From: Ixodes scapularis
Lineage: Eukaryota; Arthropoda; Arachnida; Ixodida; Ixodidae
DNA: 64,000 bases
Direction: 5' to 3'
Assembly: GCF_016920785.2 (NCBI RefSeq)
Contig: NW_024609927.1
Coordinates: forward strand, 1,246,001 to 1,310,000
The position numbers and the translations under genes were made by a program. The notes below the pieces were generated by a model. It worked only from the letters and a program-made list of their open reading frames with translations, was not told the origin of the DNA and did not search any database. Every line of letters begins with the position of its first letter. The first letter of the stretch is position 1. Below, piece after piece: positions 11,852-21,777 of the stretch.

Positions 11852-12830
11852 GTTGAGGTATGTTGATGACTACCTGATTGTGCTGAAAAGCAACGATAAC
11901 ACAGACATTGAAAGTGTGATTGCCTCGATATTACATGTATTTACGGATTGTTCTCCGGGACTAAACTTTAAGGCTGAGACCACTTCTGAGGGTGCCCTAC
12001 AATTTTTAGATATCAATCTTCGATGTGAGCCCTCGCATTTGTGTTGGGCCTATGAGCCTAGGTCTAAAAAGGGGCTTTTAGTTTATGAATCCGCGCACTC
12101 TAAGACAGTGAAGAGAGCCATTGCACTGTCCAGTCTCCGTACCTCCTTGTTTAAGTCATGCCACCATAGGTGTGGTGACAGTTTTTTGTTGCAAGTCACG
12201 AGGTTGTCAAATGCCGGGTTCCCTTTGGGAGTTGTCATGGGCGTCGTGGAATCCTTGGTTAAGGTGTTTAGAGGCCCTGCTAGTACTGAGGCAAGACAAA
12301 AACCAACGGTAAGACCTGTGGTCTTGCCGTATATGCACAAGGTGTCCCATGGTGTCAAGAAGGTTGCCAGTAGGTACAACGTGCCAGTTGTGTTTTCGGC
12401 TCCAGCTAAGTTGGGGCGGCTGTGTGCAGCCGTGAATCGAGGTGGCCGCGTGGGTACACAGTGTCAAGTAAAGCACCGCAACCCATTTGTCGCCTGCGCG
12501 TGTGGGGTGGTGTACCTTATTCCATTGTCCTGTGGAAAAGTGTACATTGGGCAGACGGGGAGATGTGTTAACGACCGGGCGAGAGAACATTCTCTGTCCT
12601 TACGCTCCTCCCCGTCTGGCAACCTAGCGGTCCACTGTGACAGATGTGCGTGCTCTCCAGTGTTTAATAAAATTAAGATTTTAGCCCGACATAAAAATAA
12701 GTATGCTCGGGAGATTGACGAAGCTTTTTTTATTGCCAACCATGACGCAGGCCAGTGTATTAGTGTTCCATCACTTGCTCTAGTTAGTGATGAAATGAAT
12801 TTTATCAGAAGGGCGGGGAAATACGTGTAG
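11852..12830 (+). pseudogene. Penelope-like RT C-terminus plus GIY-YIG endonuclease (right copy)
   Basis: Mirror copy of the left Penelope fragment. It starts at the same palm motif (RYVDDYLIV), carries the same GIY-YIG endonuclease with KVYIGQTGR, and ends with the same stop. Translated sequences are the same over the common 326 residues, so the two arms are either very young or kept equal by gene conversion. The 41-bp spacer between the copies belongs to neither arm as a repeat. The conceptual frame runs across it only by chance. Lacking the RT fingers and the first palm motifs, it should not be active, though the endonuclease domain itself is complete. Confidence 0.9.
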
Positions 12831-13137
12831 CCACGTGTCGGCTTGAGTGGAGGATGACGTGTTTTCGGGGCGATTGCTTTTATGTTTGTCTTCCTTCAAG
12901 TTTACTTGCTGAATGGTGCAGCAGTAAATATTTCAGTTGTAAGTCAGCGCTGTGTCTGTGTGGTTTCTTTTACTGGTCCTTCGTCTTTCTGCGCTGTTTT
13001 AACCCATTCAATATGAACTTCCACACTGCTTTTGAAACGGGCATTCCACACTATCAAGATCGCCGTCCTTTGCAGACGTGAGGTAGGAGCTTGATCTGAA
13101 GATACGGGGACCTCTGCCAAATCATACATACCACTAA

Positions 13138-13158
13138 CCCCCCCCCCCCCCCCCCCCC
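13138..13158 (+). repeat. Poly-C run, about 21 bases
   Basis: Homopolymer C tract followed by a further C-rich segment to 13169. Confidence 0.95.
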
Positions 13159-15867
13159 GCCCTCCCCCGTTTTTCCTGGATACGCTGCGAATAGCCTGCT
13201 CAAATGTCGGCCCCAGTGAAGACCTTATAGAATTCAGAGCCTGCAGATGTACCCATTGATAAGAACTGGCTGATATTTCTACTTCCTGGTTCCCTCAAGC
13301 TACTACTTCTGCGGTGTGAAACTTACCTAGTTAACTTAACATTCTTGGCTCATACAATTCCGGCATGGCTGTGAATTACATTATAGGTAAGCTATGAATA
13401 AGCTGAATGGCGTAGAGTCCCCGAATATTACTACTAGGCGAGATTGACGCGCGCTTACGGCTCCACGCTGCAAGGCTCGAAACTCCAGTACACTTGGCCG
13501 TGCAGGAACTCTTGACGTTACGCAAGCGAAACGAATTTTGCTTTTTACTTGCCGACTTTGAATTAAGGAGTAGGGAGCCCGCACTGACGTCATTTCATTT
13601 CTGTTTACATGTAATCAAGAGCGGCGTTCACACGACGGTGTCTTTGGCAGGTTTAAAATTGCTGGTGCAATCCTCACGAGCACCAAAAGACTACAGGTCC
13701 TTCAGAAGTACCTTTGTTTGCATAATTCGTGCGCTTGAGGTTGGTCGGTGTCGGTTGCTTATGTTTGCCGCTCTAGAGGGACTCGGGCATGTCCTCATTC
13801 AGTATCACATAAATATTTTTTGCAGTGATAGACGGTGACAGGTTTAATCGCGCATTCACACGGCCGGTGTAGCTGAGTTTTCGAAGAGGTTTCGGATACG
13901 GTTCGCGAACGACTCCGTTCACACACACCGAGAGGCGGTTGCCGGACGTCGAGTGGCGGTTGGAGGTCTCTCGGCGATCATGCATAATTTTTTGCCAATT
14001 TGTTTTAGCTTGGCAACCCTCTTTTACAATCCAAAAGCCCCTTTAATTCGTGATCCAAAGCCAAAATTTTGCTATTTTGGCATTGGGAAGACTTTTCTAC
14101 GAGATATTCCCACGCATCACGAGTTCAGGCAACGGAAAACGAGACATGGACGCTCAAAACTCGCCTGCAATTCCATTAAACCTCGCCCTCAAGCATAGCT
14201 TACCCTTGCTGACACTAAAGCGGATGACACCGACGCTTTCTTCGCAATGAACCCTTCCCGCATGAATAGCTGACTTTGTTTTCGGGATAGCGGTTCAGTT
14301 TTCCTTCTTTGTTGTTAGCTCTTATCATTTCCGGAGTTGTGAGCGGCACTAATGGACCGCGGTGAGGGGGAATGCGTTCGGTGCCAGCCGGTCGTGGCTT
14401 CGTTGGTACCGGGCTCTAATCTGGTGACACGCTCGTTGTTCAAGTCTATTATTACTTTTTGATTACAGCGGAGCTGGTGAGGGCTTGGTTCCCCAGGATT
14501 GTGTCCGGTGCCAAAGAAATCTTGACACAACACTCTGGTTACCGTCGTCGCTCATAGATGGCGGTAGCTGTCCAGATTTTCTACTATGGCTCGCCGACTT
14601 GCCAACGGCCAATACTCGATTCCCACCATAGTACAGCTTCGATGGTCTTCCTCCGTCACCAAAACAAAAAAGCTGAAAGTTTTTTTTTTTGTTTTTTTTT
14701 TAGATTATGCTCGCGTAAACGCCGTATGGATTACCTGTGCATTGTCTAATGCGTAGACTTTATTTCGTGACTAGGTTCTCTTTATTCATTTTGGTTGTAG
14801 TGAACGTTACAAGTCGAGCTAGCGTAGGTACCCTGCCAGCTCAGCGATAGTGTGTTGGATACGCAATCAGGCTAACAACGTCTCTATCGGCCTTCTTGGG
14901 CGTCATGCACGGTGCCAAAAGCTTTCAGAAGTTCACGCGAGTGTCTTGGTGGCTACGAAAGCTAAAAATTCGCTCGATCAGGGGGGTTTTGACGTTATAT
15001 GGGCAAATACTAACAAGGAAGCTAGGCACGGGCTTAGGCAACGCGAATAATAAACAAATTCTTATCCTATCCAAATCACCAGAGAAATGCCCATTAAGAC
15101 TACTAGTAAATTCTTTTTGTGGCGGATTCAAGTGACGGACGTGAATATCACGTTGATTCGTTGATTTTTCTGCTGTAACGCTAGGAGTACCGCGCTGTGG
15201 ACGCCTTACCAGTGACAGATTCCATCTAGTTTCGAAGGCTACAGACGTACCGTTCGCGTCGCTTTGCGACTGGTTGCCGCTCGCGGATTGCAAACGAGGT
15301 TGGGGCAAATCGCTCCTGAAGCGGTTTACAAAAACACTCTCCAACCGTGTCCAGTGTGAACGCGCCATAAGGTCCCATTAGACTATAGCACGACCAATCT
15401 TAATATATAACAATATGTGGCATGTGTGGGCACAGCCCGGTGAAGTGCAACATGTGCTGGTTTCCTTCTGCGCTTCTGGTGGGAGGGAGGTATTTTAGTT
15501 AAAATGATTTGTGTGAAGGACGACAAATATAGAGACAGAACGTTCGGAAATAGTTCTGCTCGACAGCGAATTGCAGAGCAAACTGTCCTACCATTAGCGA
15601 GAAGTTCGCAAAATTCAATACGGAAACAAAATACACACCCACGGTGGTGCATGTTTGAATAATAATATTTTACACCTAAATAAACAAGAATAGAGACGCT
15701 GAGTCCATGCTTGCACGAAGTTGTCGCGAATGCTTGAAAGGAACAGCGCACAACATAAGTTATACTTCCTCACGAGACTCGCGATGGCGCGCCCTTGTAT
15801 CCCAGAAAGCTCGAATTCCTCGTGCGCTTGGTTGGCGAGGGGAAGGAGGCGAAACGTACAAAAAAAC
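13159..15867. other. No recognised gene; gttcacac motifs
   Basis: There is no known coding family. The word ggcgttcacac or a close variant occurs at about 13623, 13856 and 13917 and in reverse at about 15354. This hints at ends of an old inverted-repeat element, which I could not delimit. A T-rich tract lies at 14681-14701. Confidence 0.4.
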
Positions 15868-17732
15868 TAGTGATGGACCGAATTTGCCCAACTTCAGATT
15901 CGGCAAAGTTCGGTACATGCCGAACTTTTGAAGAAATGTTCGGCAGAGATTCAGCAAATATTCGGCAAATATCTGCGCACGCGGGAGAGCGCGACGGGGC
16001 CATGGATTGGAAATCCATGCTATGCAGTGGTGCGGTTACCGTCGTACAGTGTAGTACAACCCGCGATTACGGCAAGGTGTGGTGTAAACAACACGGTAAC
16101 TCTGCGTTTGCGATCGAGTGTGGTTCTCTTCTACATTTTCTGCTCAAGAGCAGAATACTGGAAAATTGGTTTACGCCGTCTACTGCGCAAGTGGCAAATG
16201 ATGCGGTACATTTTGGATAACGTGATCTCCATTTGACCTTTCCAGTTATGCGACGAGGTGGTTCAAACATTGACTGACAATTATATTAAAGCCGTCCTCA
16301 CAATCATAACAATCCTCTTTTCTGCACAGAAGTAGTTTCTACCAAAACAAAATATTATTGCTTTCTCAATTAGCGTCATTTTCGATTTTAATGTGTCTGC
16401 ATAAAACTAAACACAAAACTATCATTCTCGACGTTGCACATCCGATATTTCTAACTCTTCCCTTCTTCCAAGACGTCTGTGGGTGTCCTAAGACACGAAA
16501 CCGGCATTTTGAACGTAAAAACCTAGAAGCTGCGAATATGGGACGCAGTTTCATGCAAAGCTGACGTCGCGTGACTCAAATCGAACAACATGCATATTTG
16601 CAATAATATTGTTATCTCTTCTGGTGAAGTCTCAGCAAACGTTGCATTCGTTTCCGCGCGCGAAACGGTTACTCCAGAGAAAGTGAGAACGCAGTGTTAT
16701 TGCCTCTATTTTAACAATGTAGTACAAATACCTGCCTACTTGCCCTGATGAGGCGTCAAAATTGAAACTCTCGTAGCGTGATTCGTGACTGCGGCTGCTC
16801 GTACCTAAAGTCACTGGATCCTGGGAAAGTAGCGCCATTGCCTTCCCTACCTGCTAGCCGGACACAAAAGGATACAAACATACAGGCGACCCAAACCTAG
16901 CAAGGCGATTGGCTAATCAGTATATGTTGCCATGGAAATCGCCATCTTGGTCCATTTAAATCTTCGAAGCTTCCAGAGGGTCGTTCTAAACCAGTCGCGA
17001 CAAGATTACCATGGAGCATCATCGTACTGGAGGGCTTTCTTCGCCAATATAAGGGTCCTTGGCACTCTGTATGCAATCAACTTATTATTCATGCCCATCT
17101 CCGTGGATCTCTTAAATTTGTATTGTTCTTCTTGCGTATTTAAATACGGTAAACCTATTTTTCAGTGCCTCCAAGCACCGACACCGCATCTGGTGGTGGT
17201 GCGAAGGTGTACGCTTGTTTGGCCGGTGTGTGGTTAGAAATATCTCGGTATACAATAAAACACTGCATAAAGCTACCCGTCACCAGCGAATCTAGATCGG
17301 CTCACCAAGAACGGAGGGGTCAAGGAGAAATAGCTTATTTCACGGACCAAGATGGCGACCACACGGGGAGCTTGGCGTTACTTCCCCAGGATCCAGTGAC
17401 TTTACTCGTACTGAACCTCATTGCCGTACCACTTCTGCAAGCAGTGACTAAAATGGCCAGTAATCACACAAACACGACACCGATAGAGTTATTTTGTAGA
17501 TTATCACCTTATTTAGTTATAACTTTGTCAATATGACTTAGATGCTGCATTTAAGTTAAGAAGAAAACTTCATAAAACTTTTTTTTTTCGCCAGAAAAAA
17601 ACTGGATATCAACGTTAAGTCTGGTAACAATGTAGTTTTGCCGAATCTTTAAAGTTCGCAAAAGCTCGGCTTTGCCGAATCCGAAGATTCGGCGCCGAAT
17701 TTTCGATTCGGCAGAATATCGGCCCGTCACTA
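15868..17732. mobile_element. Non-autonomous hAT-like element
   Basis: The tips are tagtgatggaccga on the left and its inverted variant on the right (tagtgacgggccga when read inward), the TAGTGATGGGC-type end usual for hAT transposons. The flanking 8 bp, aaaaaaac and aaaaaagg, agree in six of eight positions, compatible with an 8-bp hAT target duplication in low-complexity DNA. Both subterminal zones are dense in ttcggca/tgccgaa words, typical of transposase-binding repeats (15895-15970 and 17640-17715). The interior has no transposase. It contains a second inverted pair (16805-16845 against 17370-17405, with tcactggatcctgg), probably a nested repeat. Confidence 0.65.
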
Positions 17733-17919
17733 AAAAAAGGCCAAACATTTACTCACTTGGCGGCGTGACGGCTGGCGCCAGAGCGGCGGAACACGGCAGG
17801 GGCCGCGGCGGGGATGGAAAAACCTTGCAACCTGTGCGCGAAACGGGTGCCAGCGCGGCGACTATGGTCACGGCGAGAGTTAGTTCTGAGTGATCGACGT
17901 CGGAGAGTGCGTGAGTTTG

Positions 17920-18150
17920 AATTCGAAGGGCGTGATTTTGGGGTTTCGGTGAGTTCGGGGGGAAGGGGGGGGGGGGGGGGGCACGTGAGTTCGTGAGTTC
18001 GGTGACCTCATAAGTTTGTTTAGTCTATGAGTACCGCGATGGGCGCGGGTTTCTGAGTTTGGTGAGGAGCGTGAGTTCGTCAGTTAATGACTTCATGGGT
18101 GCGGACTTGCAGATGAGTGAAGACGTGAGCGTGACGGTGAGTGAGTTTGC
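17920..18150 (+). repeat. GTGAGTTC minisatellite, forward array
   Basis: Degenerate tandem words of the gtgagttcggtga type, with a run of about 18 G near 17964-17981. Unit length is irregular, around 20-30 bp. Confidence 0.75.
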
Positions 18151-18439
18151 AACTTTTTATACTTAGCTTGTTCTGAATCACTGAGTTCAACCAAAATAGC
18201 CGACCTCTGCCAGTGTCGAAAGACCACGCCAAACCACCGCGAAGCCAGCCGGAGCCGAGGAGTGCAGTTAAAATAGCAGGCAGCTTTCCTTCTTTCTCAT
18301 TACTCGTAGAGAACTAGCCGTGCAAGCTAACAACGGCATTACGAAGCGACGGTCGTCTCAGCTTCCCTGGATATGTAGGAAGTTAGACTCGCCCTTCCTC
18401 GCCGGTACACGCCAACCCTCACCGCGCCTACGGCCCGTC

Positions 18440-18690
18440 AGAAATATCTTGCCAAGCCAAGCTCATGAACTCACCTACCTCATGGGCTCGCTTCCCTCAC
18501 CGAACTCATGAACTCACCGACCTCACAAACTCACGCCCGTTACCGAGCTCATAAACTCACCGGTCTCATGCACTCACGCCCTTCGCCGAACTCATGAACT
18601 CACCCAACTCACGCTCCTTAGTCACATTCAAACTCATGACTTTTCAAGAACTTCAAACTCACTCGCCCTCACCTCACGCGAAATCGATGA
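18440..18690 (-). repeat. GTGAGTTC minisatellite, inverted array
   Basis: The same unit as at 17920-18150 on the other strand (gaactcatgaactcacc on plus). The two arrays face each other across about 290 bp of non-repetitive DNA. Confidence 0.75.
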
Positions 18691-20334
18691 AGTTGAGTGA
18701 GTTGAGTGAGTGCACTAATCAGTGAGTTTTGCCGAGGTACGAATTGGAAGGCTGTAGTGATTAGGTACGAGTGCTGTAAGATTGCAGGGCGTGTCCTATT
18801 ATGACAAAACTTTTTACTTTGTAATTCCTTCTTCTGTGTTTTTACAAGCAGGCGCTGCAATTAAATTAGCTGTAAAGTGAAAATTAGACAAAAAAAATAA
18901 TTCCAAACTCGCAACAATATGTATTTCTTAATATTTCTGTGCTTTTGGGTGCCTTTGTATTGACCCACTATATGCGAACGCGCTGTTTCCAAACAAGCCT
19001 CCACGAGGTGTGGGCAGTGTGCAAGAGCAGAAACCAGATTCGCGTCAAGTGAAGCCTCTGCACATGCGCCTTTCCAGTCGCAACGCCACCGCAGTGGTGC
19101 GAGATCACGGTCGCGGATTGGTGTAGAACCAATACGAGCCATTTTGACGTCTGCACCTTTCTCAATGAAAGAGGCCAGCGTCGGGCGTCCGGGCGACCTA
19201 GGCATCCGTCGGTTGCGAGTCCTACCGACGGCGATCTTACATTTTCTACGCCTTTCGGAAGTTCACGAACTCCATACAAACAAGATCTTTGAAAAAGGGC
19301 AGAGAATATAGCTTCGAGGGTATTTGCCTTCGACATAACGGACCTGCTCCAATGAGTGAGGAAGCTTCCGACCAACAGCAATCAGTTAGGGGCCGGGCGG
19401 AGCTTTGCCTCTCACATGACCATTCTCCCCAACCGAACTTCATCTTTTAACGCGAGACACATCCGCATAAAATACTGCCCAATCCGACGTGCGAACTGTC
19501 GGAATGGCGGTCGGTGGCGACGGTTATCGTCGTAACGGAGCCTCGGACGGCGCCTCCGCCCGGCTCCGGCATCCGACCAACTTCCACGATATTCGCAGCA
19601 CTGTTTTCCGATTTTCGGAGGGCCACAGCCAATGCCAGCACAGATGGCGCGAACGTCTTGTTCTCACGTGGCATTTAGACTAAACTAAAAAGGAGGTGCT
19701 ACATGGCCCGGGGAAGGGGAAGTAGTGGTGCGCGGTGCGTCACTGAAGTCGTCGTCGTGAAGGAAACGGACGTCATGGAGTTTGCCCTTGCGCACAAAAC
19801 GAGCTCCTGATTTCGCGCACATGGCAAGCTGGCCTTCTGGGACCGATCGAGGCCATCCAAACCCGAATATTCTCCATTACACCTTACGATGGACAGCTGT
19901 GGACCTTCGAGCTATTCCGGTGCCCTGTGAGTGTCACATGAATCTCGAGACAGGCACAGCAATGCGTGGGGTGCGCCGTCACTTGATTTGACCGCAGTGC
20001 TCGCTCTGCTGGGATGGCCCCTAAGGTCCGCAGCGGTGCACCGTGCTAAAATGATGTTGAGCAGAAACGTAACTTCATATAAAATCTCAAGACACGCACA
20101 CTTTACTGGAATATAATTAAAATAAAACTCTGTTTTAAAGTCAGAAAAACCAGGAAGGACGATGTAAGTATTTTAGGTTTCTAGGCTAGGTGGCGCAAGC
20201 TACTGCTCGTTATACATACAGCCATTTGCGTCCATCCATACATCCAGTACAGTGTAACCCGAAATCGGGCGGAGCTGTAGGAAACGACGCCGCGACGCCG
20301 ACGACGCTTCCGGGAGTATATGCATCTCGAGCTG
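18691..20334. other. No recognised gene
   Basis: A minus-strand frame at 18861-19205 (114 codons) is open and moderately GC-rich, but I recognise no domain. I do not call it a gene. Nothing else is identifiable. Confidence 0.4.
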
Positions 20335-20414
20335 TCGACTGCGGCGAGTCTGAGCAGCCATCTTGCCGAAAGTTGGTTGGCACGTCGGATCGGACAGTTT
20401 TGGGTCGGACAGTG

Positions 20415-20451
20415 CGTGTCCCTACACGCCTTTCGTGCGTGTAGGGACACG
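20415..20451. repeat. Perfect 15-bp stem hairpin
   Basis: cgtgtccctacacgc and its exact inverse are separated by 7 nt. It lies between a cggatcggac module and the MITE that follows. Confidence 0.85.
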
Positions 20452-20472
20452 TTTTGGGTGACTTTTAGGCCA

Positions 20473-20642
20473 TATTAGGAAGTTTTTGTAGACTGTTTTT
20501 CCACCTCCGCAACGCTCTCCGCAACGGAGACGCCACTGGTACACTTGCGGGGCTCTAGCCTTGCCTTCAGAGTCCCAGATCTAATAGGGGGTTGCGGAAA
20601 GCGTTGCGGGACAGCGGAAACCTTCTACAAAAACTCCCTATT
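20473..20642. mobile_element. MITE, first copy (partner at 56170-56339)
   Basis: The ends are inverted: attaggaagtttttgtaga at the left and ctacaaaaactccctatt at the right. Subterminal ccgcaacgctctccgcaac and its inverse gttgcggaaagcgttgcgg lie inside. The same structure recurs at 56170-56339, which supports a mobile family. Confidence 0.7.
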
Positions 20643-21283
20643 GTCTTCCTTAGTTATCTTGCCGCCTAAACAGAAAAAAAAAAGCGTTAGGTTTTTCGTG
20701 CATCGGCAAAGATATGCGGGGTATTAACCAGCGTAACCTTGTTTCACTGTGCTGCCGTAGAGTCTGAGGACTCTTCAGGAAAACAACAGATTGGGAGCCA
20801 TGGACCTTAACGGAAATCTCTTCCTCGGAATCGGCCTCTATGCTCCACGCAGAGGCCCCGCGTACGACCACTTGGCATACCTTCTTGAGTAAGTCATTAT
20901 TTCGGAACTGACGCACGTCCTTCCATTTTATTTTATTGTTTAGTCTAAGGCATGCCAAGCTTTTATTCGATATTGCGCTGAATTTCACTGTTAATATCTC
21001 AGACTCTGTAAAAGGCTGCGGTCAAATGACGTGGGACATCGCATCGCAGCAAATTTCTTCCGAATACTTTTACACTTTTACTTGATGGTTGTCACTGATA
21101 TCTGTTTAGACTTCAGTTTGCACGGAAGCAAGAGAAACTACAATTTTCTTGGGAACGAATGTTTCTTTGTGGAATTGTTTTATGTCTGCATCGCGTTTTC
21201 AGCTGCGGCTTACAGATCATGTGCCAATGTAGCAGATTGCAATCATTTTAAATACTTGCACCGTATTGGAAAAATGGTTATAT
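20643..21283. other. No recognised gene
   Basis: Nothing identifiable. This is the flank of the Gypsy insertion. Joining 21283 to 27146 after removing one atat would give the empty site. Confidence 0.5.
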
Positions 21284-21670
21284 TGTCACGGGTGGTGATT
21301 CGTGACCAATAAACAAGAAATAAACAGAAATAAATAAACGTTTAATGTGGCGAACTTGTGCCAAAAATAAAGAAGGAAACAGAAGAAAGCAGAGCGTCGC
21401 GGGCGTCGAAGTCGGCGTGTCAGCAGAATCGAGCGCTGGGGCGAGACTGACTCGACAAGGTCGCGGGCGGCCTCTTATCTAGAGTGCGTCGCTATCTCGA
21501 AGATTCGGCGAAAGCGGTTCGAGCGTCGCGTGATCGGGGCGAGAATGAACACGCACTTTCTAGAAAACAAAAGCAGGATAAATGATAGAAGTTACGGGCG
21601 GTACATGAATAAACGGGAGCTTTCTGGAGGACCGCGACCGAGCGTTGCTTTCTCAGCCTTGCGCGCGGCA
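21284..21670 (-). repeat. 3' LTR of the Gypsy element
   Basis: 387 bp, nearly identical to the 5' LTR. It supplies the RNA 3' end. aataaa words occur on the plus strand only. Confidence 0.95.
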
Positions 21671-21671
21671 T

Positions 21672-21685
21672 TACTCCCCCCTTTA
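21672..21685 (-). other. Polypurine tract
   Basis: AAAGGGGGGAGTAA on the minus strand, immediately upstream of the 3' LTR. This is the usual primer for plus-strand DNA synthesis. Confidence 0.8.
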
Positions 21686-21777
21686 AAAGTGCATCGCCCC
21701 GATGCAGTGTAAAACAAATCAAAATAAAAAAGAACGATAAACTAAAGAGTCTTTTGGAGCACAAAAGGTCCACAGTC

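Larger units (their letters stand above)
10600..13029. mobile_element. Head-to-head pair of 5'-truncated Penelope-like elements
   Basis: Arms 10646-11810 (minus copy) and 11852-13016 (plus copy) are inverted around a 41-bp unmatched spacer (11811-11851). The arms are exactly equal in length (1165 bp), and the two translated products agree over the whole shared length, so no indel separates them. Both copies start at the reverse transcriptase catalytic motif, so both lack the N-terminal two thirds of the protein. A 12-bp direct repeat (cttccacactgc) lies outside the pair at 10600-10611 and 13018-13029 and is a candidate target-site duplication. On the left, 34 extra bases (10612-10645) separate it from the arm. 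They may be element tail that is missing on the right. Inverted, truncated partner copies are a known habit of Penelope insertion. Confidence 0.85.

Noticed and set aside
10612..13016. Hammerhead ribozyme expected in some Penelope-like elements
   Set aside because: I searched by eye for CTGATGA and GAAA core words in the tails and found no convincing pair. Only the truncated part of the element is present, so its absence says little.
13600..15380. One 1.7-kb element bounded by gttcacac words
   Set aside because: The words are short and occur several times, and beyond them the flanks do not align as arms.
18861..19205. Ankyrin-like segment on the minus strand (IEKGADVKMARIGSTPI)
   Set aside because: The resemblance covers less than one repeat, and there are no neighbouring repeats or splice sites.
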